This document shows, in pieces, positions 1 to 9,400 of a stretch of 64,000 nt of DNA (position 1 is the first letter of the stretch; the number at the start of each line of letters is the position of its first letter). Source of the stretch: Strigops habroptila (Eukaryota > Chordata > Aves > Psittaciformes > Psittacidae). Location of the stretch: NCBI RefSeq assembly GCF_004027225.2, contig NC_046358.1, forward strand, positions 61,365,528-61,429,527. The letters are read 5' to 3'. The translations under genes and the position numbers were made by a program. Below the pieces are notes generated by a model, which saw only the letters and a program-made list of their open reading frames with translations, was not told the DNA's origin and did no database searches.

Positions 1-566
1 AAATAAGTTGCATTTTAAAAATTCATCAGTTTTAAGCTAACTTGCCCACATGAAATCACTCTTACAAACCTACAATTCAGCCATTTTTTACTGCATACTA
101 AGTATTAATAAGGTCAATTCTGAGATTCAACTGCAAATACAGTTATCTTTTGGATGACATATGGCAAGATCTCCAACTCTTTTTAGCTTTGGAAATTTAC
201 ATCTGCCTGTTCATTCAAGATGCTGAGCATACATGTGTTGACAAATACAGAAAATAGCAGATGGCAAAAAGCTAACACTCAACATGAAGCACTGGGGATC
301 ATTTGAAAAATATTTGGACTCAGACATTTGCCATTTTTAACAGCAGAATTCTGTTTTAAAATAAATTCCACCATCTATTATGCTTGATGCTAATGAAGAG
401 CTGTGATCAGAACATTCACAATTACAGAATGCATGTTGTATAAATTGCAATTGGTATCCAAGATGCCAGTTACTTTATACCCTTTTGGATTTTAAGATAA
501 CTAGCACAGTACAATTCTTCAGGAGCTTAACTTCTGCTGCTACACATAAGCCAGAAAACTTTCTGT
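1..566. other. Intronic flank left of the retroviral block
   Basis: AT-rich single-copy-looking DNA with no exon, repeat or RNA gene that I recognise. By position it should lie in an intron of DNAJC24, whose first coding exon is on the minus strand at 14,279-14,418. The minus strand near 480-566 stays open in the frame that continues from 11,320-11,530 once the retroviral block is removed; see the separate finding. Confidence 0.5.
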
Positions 567-571
567 ACTGA
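567..571. repeat. Target-site duplication ACTGA, left copy (outer provirus)
   Basis: ACTGA lies directly before the TG that opens the first LTR. The same five bases follow the CA that closes the last LTR at 11,314. A 5-bp duplication fits class III elements. Confidence 0.85.
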
Positions 572-936
572 TGTCCTGGGTTCAGCTGTAGCAGTCATTT
601 TCTCATACCACAGCACGTCATGCCCAGTATATAAACCGGGGGGAGTTACCCGGCCGGCCCAGATCGCTGCTCGGGTCGGGCTGGGTATCGGTTGGTGGAA
701 GGTGAGCAATTGTATCCTCTCCCCTTGTTGTTTCCCTTATCATTGCTGTTATTGGTGGTAGCAGTAGTGGGTTTGTATGGTACCTTAGTTGCTGGACTGT
801 TCTCGTCTCAACCCGTGGGAGTTAAATTCTTTCAATTCTCCTCTCCATCCCTCCAGGAGCGGGGGGAGGAAGAAGAGGAGGGAGTGAGCAAGCAGCTGCG
901 TGGTTCCAAGTTACCGGCTGGGCTTAAACCACGACA
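572..936 (+). repeat. 5' LTR of the outer provirus, internally deleted
   Basis: The LTR starts TGTCCTGGGTTCAGC and ends AAACCACGACA, like the other three LTRs, but is only 365 bp. About 200 bp of U3 are missing between the opening 30 bases and CCACAGCACGTCATG. The TATA box (TATATAAA, 628-635) and everything downstream remain. I see no AATAAA polyadenylation signal in it. Confidence 0.9.
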
Positions 937-944
937 CTTCTTTG

Positions 945-962
945 TGGCGCCCAAGTGAGGCA
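945..962 (+). other. Primer-binding site, outer provirus (tRNA-Lys type)
   Basis: TGGCGCCCAAGTGAGGCA resembles the retroviral site complementary to the 3' end of tRNA-Lys(1,2), with some decay after the first ten bases. It begins 8 nt after the LTR end, a wider gap than the usual 0-3 nt. The inner copy has the same gap. Confidence 0.7.
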
Positions 963-1057
963 CGAAGGGTTGAGATAATGACAGATCCGACCAGAGTGTT
1001 ATCTAATCATATTTGTGATAAGCATTCATTGTTTCAGAGTAACAGTCACTCATCACA

Positions 1058-1897
1058 GTGGTGATTTATTTGCTCTCAGAGTTGTGCTTGATCTCAGAGT
1101 TTCAGCATGTAGTTCCTTACTCGCAGCCAGTATTTGCTGTTTTAGTGTTTATCGGCTGGGGGGCCTGGGCTAAGGTTATTGTTTCACAGTACTTAATGGT
1201 AATGACTTGTAACACGATAAACTCATTGATCATAAAACTGGGCTGGTATGCGTCCTCAGCGTGGTCATCACCTCTATACTATGGGAGGCATGTAATGGGA
1301 ATTTTTAACAATTACACATCTTTCTTTTTCCTTCCCTCGGGGGGCCAACCTATGGAGGAGGTACTCCCTCACACCCTCCGCTCCCCTACCAGGCTGTTTA
1401 CAGTAAGAGTAGATTCTGGAAAAGTTAAACATCTTGAATATCCTTCCAATAACCTTGAAAGCACCCCGCTCATTTTGCTGGGAACCAGCTTGCTGCTGCG
1501 TATGCTCTCTACATTTTGCCTATGCCGTGACCACTCTGAGGATGCCCGATCTTGCCCAATCTCCGAAGCTAAGCAAGGGTGGGCTCGGATCTTGTCTAAG
1601 GTTAAACGACTATTTAAGAATACTACCAAGAGATCCTCCCCGAGGCAGGACAGTCATGAGTGGCAGGGTGTTTGGGGCAGTATGGGCAAGTATCTAAGCC
1701 AGTGGGCCCCTCCAGTGCTTTGGAAACATCGGAGATGGAAGGCAGCTGTATGGAGTCCCCTACAACAAGTTGCAGAAACTGCTGAAGGAGAGGGTGAATC
1801 AAGCCAGTTTGCAAAGGTGAAAGCCATCCAGCTGGCCTTGGACATTGCTGAACGAGAAAATGCCCAGTACTTTATCTCAGTACTGACTCATGGATAG
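1058..1897 (+). pseudogene. Outer gag leader fused by deletion to RNase H
   Basis: The open frame of 279 codons starts with GTG where the inner copy has ATG (4,027). Residues 1-208 are a leader with two hydrophobic stretches (about 24-42 and 136-156). From residue 209 (MGKYLSQWAPPVLW) it matches the start of the inner gag core. At about residue 223 a 3.7-kb deletion joins it, in frame, to the RNase H part of pol (matching inner 8,346 onward). The acidic residue of the AEVKA motif is changed to lysine (AKVKA). A 1-bp loss in an A run near 1,856-1,860 throws the last dozen residues out of the pol frame. It is not a working gene. The same leader being open in this copy shows that it was once coding. 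Confidence 0.7.
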
Positions 1898-2976
1898 TGG
1901 CAAATGCCCTGTGGGGGTGGTTGCAGCAATGGAAGCAGAGCAACTGGCAACGCAGAAGTAAACCCATCTGGGCTGCTGCATTGTGGCAAGATATCGCTGC
2001 TCGGGTGCAGAACTTGGTGGTGAAGGTACGCCACGTAGGTGCTCATGTACCCAAGAGTCGGGCCACTGAGGAACACCAGAACAACCAGCAAGTGGATAAA
2101 GCTGCTAAGATTAAAGTGGCTCAGATGGACTTGGATTGGCATAAGGGTGAATTATTTTTAGCCCGGTGGGCCCATGACACCTCAGGCCATCAAGGCAGAG
2201 ATGCAACATACAGATGGGCTCGTGATCGAGGGGTGGACTTAACAATGGACACTATTGCCCAGGTTATTCACGAATGCGAAACATGTGCTGCAATTAAGCA
2301 AGCCAAGCGGTTAAAGCCTCTCTGGTATGGAGGACGATGGCGGAAGTACAAGTATGGGGAGGCCTGGCAGATTGACTATATCACACTCCCACCAACCCGC
2401 CAAGGCAAGCGCCATGTGCTTACCATGGTGGAAGCAACCACCGGCTGGCTGGAAACATACGCTGTGTCCCACGCCACTGCCCGGAACACTATCCTGGGCC
2501 TTGAGAAACAAGTCTGGTGGCGACACGGCACCCCAGAGAGAACTGAGTCAGACAATGGGACTCATTTCCGGAACAACCTCATAGACACTTGGGCCAAAGA
2601 GCATGGCATTGAGTGGGTATATCACATCCCCTACCATGCACCAGCCTCTGGGAAAATCGAACGGTACAATGGGCTGTTAAAAACTACACTGAGAGCAAGG
2701 GGTGGTGGGACTTTCAAACATTGGGATACACATTTACCAAAAGCCACCTGGTTGGTCAACAGTAGGGGATCTGCCAACAGGGCTGGCCCAGCCCAATCAG
2801 AACTTTTACGTACTGTAGAGGGGGATAAAGTTCCTGTGGTGCACATAAAGAATTTGTTGGGGAAGACAGTCTGGGTTATTCCTGCTTCAGGTAAAGGCAA
2901 ACCCACTCGTGGGGTTGCTTTTGCTCAGGGACCTGGATATACTTGGTGGGTAATGCGGGAAGATGGGGAAGTCTGA
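1897..2976 (+). pseudogene. pol: Outer pol remnant: end of RNase H plus integrase
   Basis: This 359-codon frame matches inner pol from about residue 680 to near its end. It keeps the integrase HHCC zinc-binding motif (HDTSGHQ, CETC) and the three catalytic acids of the D,D35E core. Against the inner copy it has very few changes, one 3-bp loss (WQHKG to WHKG) and a CGA-like codon turned to TGA at 2,974-2,976, about 18 codons early. It has no link to an upstream start after the frameshift near 1,858. The stretch 2,380-2,973 is identical to inner 9,005-9,598. Confidence 0.8.
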
Positions 2977-3347
2977 CGTGTACCTCAAGGGGATTTAAAT
3001 TTGGGGGAAAACAGCCAATGAACTCAACTGTATGCTGCTCCCTGCTCTATAATACTTTTATAGCCCACCAGCTATATGTCTTCAGGTCACCAGCGACTGA
3101 CCCTGACTTCCCTCCGATCATCACCCCAACAAAGAATGAATTTTGACGAAACCAGATGAGCTCAGCAGTGACCAGATGAGTTCAGCAGTGTCATCAGCAG
3201 GCAACAACCCAACACTACACACCATCCCTCCTGCCCTGAAAGACTATTACAAGAGATGGTACCTGACATCACGGATTGGATGAATTCAGCAGCTTTACAG
3301 GGATTGGTCCATGGACTAGGGAATGATATCTCTCTCTTTGTGTGTGT
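2977..3347 (+). other. 3' non-coding region of the outer provirus
   Basis: Matches inner 9,602-9,980 at roughly 90%. It has no env-like frame. It ends in a GT-rich tract (TTTGTGTGTGTGCGGG) into which the inner provirus inserted. A 17-bp motif around GACCAGATGAG is repeated twice at about 3,150-3,190. Confidence 0.7.
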
Positions 3348-3352
3348 GCGGG
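3348..3352. repeat. Target-site duplication GCGGG, left copy (inner provirus)
   Basis: GCGGG precedes the TG of the second LTR and recurs at 10,641-10,645 directly after the CA of the third LTR. Outside both copies the sequence is the tail of the outer provirus, which shows that the inner provirus landed inside the outer one. Confidence 0.85.
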
Positions 3353-3916
3353 TGTCCTGGGTTCAGCTATAGCAGTCATTTTTCTCCTTCTCAGTAGCTG
3401 GTGCAGTGCTGTGTTTTTTAACTTTCAGCCTGGGAACAACGCTGATAACACTGATGTTTTCAGTTGTTGCTAAGTAATGTTTATTCCAACCAAGGACTTT
3501 CTCAGCCTCATGCTTTGCCAGGGAGGAGGGGAAGCCGGGAGGAAGCAGAGACAGGACACCTGATCCAAACTAGCCAAAGGGGTATTCCATACCACAGCAC
3601 GTCATGCCCAGTATATAAACCGGGGGGAGTTACCCGGAAGGCCCAGATCACTGCTCGGATCGGGCTGGGTATCGGTCGGCGGGTGGCGAGCAATTGTATC
3701 CTCTCCCCTTGTTATTTCACTAATCATTATTATCACTGGTGGTAGCAGTAGTGGTTTTGTATTATACCTTAGTTGCGGGACTGCTCTTATCTCAACCCGT
3801 GGGAGTTACATTCTTCCGATTCTCCTCCCCATCCCCCCGGGAGCGGGGGGAGGAAGGGGGGGAGTGAGCGAGCGGCTGTGTGGTTCTGAGTTACCGGCTG
3901 GGCTCAAACCACGACA
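3353..3916 (+). repeat. 5' LTR of the inner provirus
   Basis: 564 bp, TG...CA, same length as the LTR at 10,077-10,640. The TATA box TATATAAA is at 3,612-3,619, so U3 is about 285 bp. No AATAAA or ATTAAA is visible, so the polyadenylation signal is unclear. Confidence 0.92.
3612..3619 (+). promoter_or_regulatory. TATA box of the inner 5' LTR
   Basis: TATATAAA in the context CCCAGTATATAAACCGGGG is conserved in all four LTRs (628, 3,612, 10,336 and 11,004). It would place transcription start about 25-30 bp downstream, reading plus and so antisense to DNAJC24. Confidence 0.6.
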
Positions 3917-3924
3917 GTTCTTTT

Positions 3925-3942
3925 TGGCACCCAACATGGGGC
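3925..3942 (+). other. Primer-binding site, inner provirus (tRNA-Lys type)
   Basis: TGGCACCCAACATGGGGC is close to the site complementary to tRNA-Lys(1,2), also used by spumaviruses. It lies 8 nt (GTTCTTTT) after the LTR end. The LTR end is fixed independently by the target duplications after the 3' LTRs, so the gap is real. Confidence 0.75.
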
Positions 3943-4934
3943 ACGAAAGGTTGAGATAACGACATATCTGACCAGAGTGTGTTTAATCATATTTGTGATA
4001 AGCATTCATTGTTACTACTCATCACAATGGTGATTATTTGGCTCTCAGACTTGTTGCGCTTGATCTCAGAGTTTCAGCATGTTGTACCTTACTTACAGCC
4101 ACTATTTGCTGTTTTAGCGTTTATCGGCTGGGGGGCCTGGGCTAAGGTTCTTGTTTCACTTGTAATACAATAGACTCATTGATTATGAAACTGGTCTGGT
4201 TTGTGCTTCCAGCGTGGCCATCACCTCTATACATTGGGAGGTATATAATGAAATATTTTAGCAATTGCATATCTTTTTTTTTCTCCTCGGGGGGTAAACT
4301 TACGAAGGAAGCATTCTCTTTCACCCCCCGCTCCCCCACCAGCCTATTTGCAACAGCAGTTGAGAGTTCTGAAGGTTTTAGATGGCCTTTGAGTACCCTT
4401 GAAACCTGCCTGCTGATTGTGCTGGGGATCAGCATGTTGGCAAACATACGGAGTGTGTTCTACCCACGGCCATCCCGTCGTAGGAACATCCTATTTCGTT
4501 TAATCTCAAAAATTCAGCAGTATCAGGTTCGAATCTGGTCTAGGATTAGAGGATGATATAGGAGGACCACCAAGAGATTTTCCCTGAGGCTGGGCAGTTA
4601 TGAGTGGCAGGGTGTGTGGGATAGTATGGGCAAGTATCTAGGCCAGTGGGCCCCTCCAGTGCTTTGGAACTTCACCACTGAACAAGTGCAACATCCGGAA
4701 AAACTAGTAAAACACTTAAACGAGGTGTGCTGTCGTCCTGGTTATACCAGAGAGGGACAAATCATGGCAACGTGCTGGGGCTTGGCCTACGCCTACAGAG
4801 CCCTGCTCAACACTATCCAGCACCTTCAAAGGGAAAAAAATGGCTCTGGATCTGATGGCAAAGCAACAGACAACGCAGCTATGCCAACTACAAGCACAGC
4901 AGCTACTCAGACCCTGACCACAACAGACAACACA

Positions 4935-5173
4935 GCTACTCCAAGTACAGCAGCTACACCAACCCCAGTGACAAGCACAACAGCTACTCAAACCCCGACA
5001 GCAACAATGTGGCTACTCCAAGCACCGCAGCCACACCAACCCCAGTGACAAGCACAGTAGCTACTCAAACCCCGACAGCAACAGACAATGTGGCTACTTC
5101 AAGCACCGCAGCTACACCAACCCCAGTGACAAGCACAGTAGCTACTCAAGTCCCGACAGCAACAGACAATGCA
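4935..5173 (+). repeat. Three 81-bp tandem repeats inside gag
   Basis: Units start at 4,935, 5,012 and 5,093 and encode a 27-residue Thr/Ala/Pro motif (TPSTAATPTPVTST). The first unit is 77 bp because it lacks 4 bp where the others read GCAACAGACAATG. That loss shifts the gag frame. Partial, more diverged units lie on both sides. Confidence 0.8.
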
Positions 5174-6457
5174 GCTGTTGGTGTTACTCAACTCCCAAGC
5201 ACAACAGCTGCACCAACCCCAGCAATAGACATTGCAACCACTCCAATCCTAGTGGCAGGCACTGCAGCCACTCCAACCACAGTGACAAACACTGCAGCTA
5301 AACCAAATGTCCAGTTTGTGACAATGTCTGTTGCCCTTGTAAGCAAAAGCAGACGAGAGGCACAAAGAGCAACCCGCGACGCGAAGAAAGATGAAGACCC
5401 AATGCCATTACTACATGCAACAGCATCTGAACAAGGGTTACTACTACGTGGGTCAGAGGAAGAGGAAGAAGAAGAAGAGGTCACTTCTCGACCCCGGACC
5501 TCAACCGAACTGCGGAATATGCGAAAAGATTTCACCCGTCTTCCAGGGGAGCACATTGTCACCTGGTTGCTCCGGTGCTGGGACAACGGGGCCGACAGTC
5601 ACGAACTAGAAGATAGGGAAGCCAAGCAGCTGGGATCACTTGCTAAGGAAGGAGGAATTGACAAAGCGATTGCAAGAGAGAAGCGAGCCCTCAGTCTTTG
5701 GAGGCGGCTCCTGGCAGCTGTGAAGGAAAGGTTTCCCTACAAAGACGATATTACAAATCGCTCAGCCAACTGGACCACGATAGAGAAAGGCATCCAGTCC
5801 CTGAGGGAATCAGCCATTATAGAGATGATCTATCGCAGGCCGGATGCCAGGAACACATCCGTAGATCCAGATGAAGTTGAATGTACACGACCCATGTGGC
5901 GGAAACTTACACGGAGTGCGCCATCATCATATGCCCACACATTGGCATCAATGACCTGGAATGACGGAATATCACCAACAGTGGATTGCCTGATTCGTCA
6001 ACTCCGAGAGTTCGAAGACAATCTCACCCCTTCCATCATTTCAGCTGTGGAAAAACTGTCCCGGGAGTTCAAACAATTGAGAGACGATTTATCCGATCTA
6101 TCCAGCTCCCCACGCGTACCAACCCATGTCTCAGCTATTAACAGAAGGCGCCCTACTGCTCGAGAAAGAAAATATAGGAGGTACACGCCACGGGCCACCC
6201 TATGGTTTTACCTGCGGGATCACGGAGAAGACATGAGAAAGTGGGATGGAAAACCTACTTCAGCTCTGGAGCAACGGGTGCGTGAACTGAAGAGGAGAAC
6301 AATGGTCAAGGATGATCCTCCCAGGAAAGCTGCTGCTCCAGTCTCTGGTGAGCAGTTTCCCAGATGGAGTGAAAGAGCTGATTTTACTCCAGCTCCTGTG
6401 ACAAGGAATACTAATCCTTTTCTACAAGACAGAAGTGGAGAATTTTGTGATCACTAT

Positions 6458-6460
6458 TAG
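6458..6460 (+). other. gag stop TAG, in frame with pol
   Basis: The gag frame ends CAC TAT TAG at 6,460 and the same frame continues open through AGG GGC CCT into pol. There is no frameshift and no good ATG at the head of pol; the first GTG is 6,482. This arrangement points to stop-codon readthrough as in gammaretroviruses, rather than frameshifting. It could also be a later mutation of a once fused frame. Confidence 0.55.
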
Positions 6461-6481
6461 AGGGGCCCTGCCTCCAGCCAG

Positions 6482-9400
6482 GTGGAGGAGAGGGATAATC
6501 GGGTTTACTGGACTGTGTGGATCAGATGGCCTGGCACATCAGTCCCACAGAAGTATAAGGCTCTAGTAGATACCGGTGCACAGTGTACTCTGATGCCATC
6601 AAGGCATCAAGGGGTGAAACCCATTTATATTTCTGGAGTGACAGGAGGATCCCAAGCGTTAACTATGCTGGAAGCTGAAATCAGCCTGACTGGGAGGAAG
6701 TGGCAAAAGCACCCCATTGTAACTGGTCCAGGGGCTCCATGCATCCTTGGCATAGATTATCTCAGGAGAGGGTGTTTCAAAGACCCAAAAGGGTATAGAT
6801 GGGCTTTTGGTATCGCTGCCTTGGAGACAGAGGAAATTAAGCAGCTGTCCACCTTACCCGGTCTCTCAGAGGATCCTTCTGTTGTGGGGTTGCTGAAGGT
6901 CGAAGAACAACAAGCGCCAATTGCGACCACAACAGTGCACCGGCGGCAATATCGCACCAACCGAGACTCCTTGATACCCATCCAGAAGCTGATTCGTAGA
7001 CTGGAGAGCCAAGGAGTGATCAGCAGGACCTGCTCACCCTTTAATAGCCCCATATGGCCAGTGCAAAAGTCTAATGGAGAGTGGAGATTAACAGTAGACT
7101 ATCGTGGCCTGAACGAAGTCACACCACCATTGAGTGCTGCCGTACCGGACATGTTAGAACTTCAGTATGAACTGGAGTCAAAGGCAGCCAAGTGGTATGC
7201 CACAATTGACATTGCCAATGCATTTTTCTCAATCCCTTTGGCAGCAGAATGCAGGCCACAGTTTGCTTTCACTTGGAGGGGCGTCCAGTACACTTGGAAC
7301 CGACTGCCCCAGGGGTGGAAACACAGCCCTACCATCTGCCATGGATTGATCCAGACTGCACTGGAACAGGCGCAAGCTCCAGAACACCTGCAATACATTG
7401 ATGACATCATCGTGTGGGGTGATACAGCGGAAGAAGTTTTTGAGAAAGGGAGGAAGATAATCCAAATCCTGCTGAAGGCCGGTTTTGCCATAAAACGGAA
7501 TAAGGTCAAGGGACCTGCACAGGAGATTCAATTTTTGGGAATAAAATGGCAAGATGGACGCCGCCAGATCCCCACAGACGTGATCAACAAGATAACAGCA
7601 ATGTCTCCACCAACTAACAAGAAAGAAACACAAGCTTTCTTAGGTGTTGTGGGGTTCTGGAGAATGCACATCCCAAATTACAGTCTGATTGTAAGCCCTC
7701 TCTACCATGTGACCCGGAAGAAGAATGATTTCAAATGGGGCCCTGAGCAACAACAAGCCTTTGAACAAATTAAACGAGAAATAGTTCATGCAGTAGCCCT
7801 TGGACCAGTCCGGGCCGGGCCAGATGTGAAAAATGTGCTCTATACCGCAGCTGGGGAGAATGGTCCTACCTGGAGCCTCTGGCAGAAAGCTCCAGGGGAG
7901 ACTCGAGGTCGACCCCTTGGCTTTTGGAGTCGGGGATATAAAGGATCCGAGGCCAGCTACACTCCCACTGAAAAAGAGATACTGGCAGCCTATGAAGGGG
8001 TTCGAGCTGCCTCAGAAGTGATCGGAACTGAAGCGCAGCTCCTCCTGGCACCCCGGTTGCCTGTGCTGGGCTGGATGTTCAAAGGCAGGGTCTCCTCTAC
8101 ACATCATGCAACTGATGCTATATGGAGTAAGTGGGCCGCACTAATTACACAACGAGCTCGAATAGGAAATCCCAGTCGTCCAGGAATTCTAGAAGCCATC
8201 ATGGACTGGCCAGAGGGCAAAGATTTTGGGATGTCACCAGAAGAGGAGGTGACGCGTGCTGAAGAGGCCCCACCATACAATGAACTGTCAGAGAGTGAAA
8301 AGCAATATGCCTTGTTTACTGATGGGTCCTGCCGTATTGTGGGAAAGCATCGGAGATGGAAGGCAGCTGTGTGGAGTCCGCTGCGACAAGTTGCAGAAAC
8401 TGCTGAAGGAGAGGGTGAATCGAGTCAGTTTGCAGAGGTGAAAGCCATCCAGCTGGCCTTGGACATTGCTGAACGAGAAAAATGGCCAGTACTTTATCTC
8501 TATACTGACTCATGGATGGTGGCAAATGCCCTGTGGGGGTGGTTGCAGCAATGGAAGCAGAGCAACTGGCAACGCAGAAGTAAACCCATCTGGGCTGCTG
8601 CACAGTGGCAAGATATCGCTGCTCGGGTGCAGAACTTGGTGGTGAAGGTACGCCACGTAGGTGCTCATGTACCCAAGAGTCGGGCCACTGAGGAACACCA
8701 GAACAACCAGCAAGTGGATAAAGCTGCTAAGATTGAAGTGGCTCAGATGGACTTGGATTGGCAACATAAGGGTGAATTATTTTTAGCCCGGTGGGCCCAT
8801 GACACCTCAGGCCATCAAGGCAGAGATGCAACATACAGATGGGCTCGTGATCGAGGGGTGGACTTAACAATGGACACTATTGCCCAGGTTATTCACGAAT
8901 GTGAAACATGTGCTGCAATTAAGCAAGCCAAGCGGTTAAAGCCTCTCTGGTATGGAGGACAATGGCGGAAGTACAAGTATGGGGAGGCCTGGCAGATTGA
9001 CTACATCACACTCCCACCAACCCGCCAAGGCAAGCGCCATGTGCTTACCATGGTGGAAGCAACCACCGGCTGGCTGGAAACATACGCTGTGTCCCACGCC
9101 ACTGCCCGGAACACTATCCTGGGCCTTGAGAAACAAGTCTGGTGGCGACACGGCACCCCAGAGAGAACTGAGTCAGACAATGGGACTCATTTCCGGAACA
9201 ACCTCATAGACACTTGGGCCAAAGAGCATGGCATTGAGTGGGTATATCACATCCCCTACCATGCACCAGCCTCTGGGAAAATCGAACGGTACAATGGGCT
9301 GTTAAAAACTACACTGAGAGCAAGGGGTGGTGGGACTTTCAAACATTGGGATACACATTTACCAAAAGCCACCTGGTTGGTCAACAGTAGGGGATCTGCC

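Larger units (their letters stand above)
4027..6460 (+). pseudogene. gag: Inner gag, broken in three places
   Basis: Structural polyprotein gene. The likely start ATG is 4,027. A leader with hydrophobic segments runs to 4,625, then comes a core beginning MGKYLGQWAPPVLW at 4,626. Next are Thr/Ala/Pro-rich repeats (4,870-5,310), a run of eight glutamates (about 5,457-5,480), a capsid-like region (roughly 5,505-6,050; motif LPGEHIVTWLLRCWDNG) and a basic tail (RRRPTARERKYRRYTPR). No CCHC zinc knuckle is present. Three breaks are visible: about 19 bp missing near 4,160 relative to the outer copy; TGA at 4,554-4,556 where the outer copy has CGA; and a 4-bp loss near 5,005 in the first 81-bp repeat. 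From 5,009 to the TAG at 6,458-6,460 the frame is open (483 codons). Confidence 0.75.
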
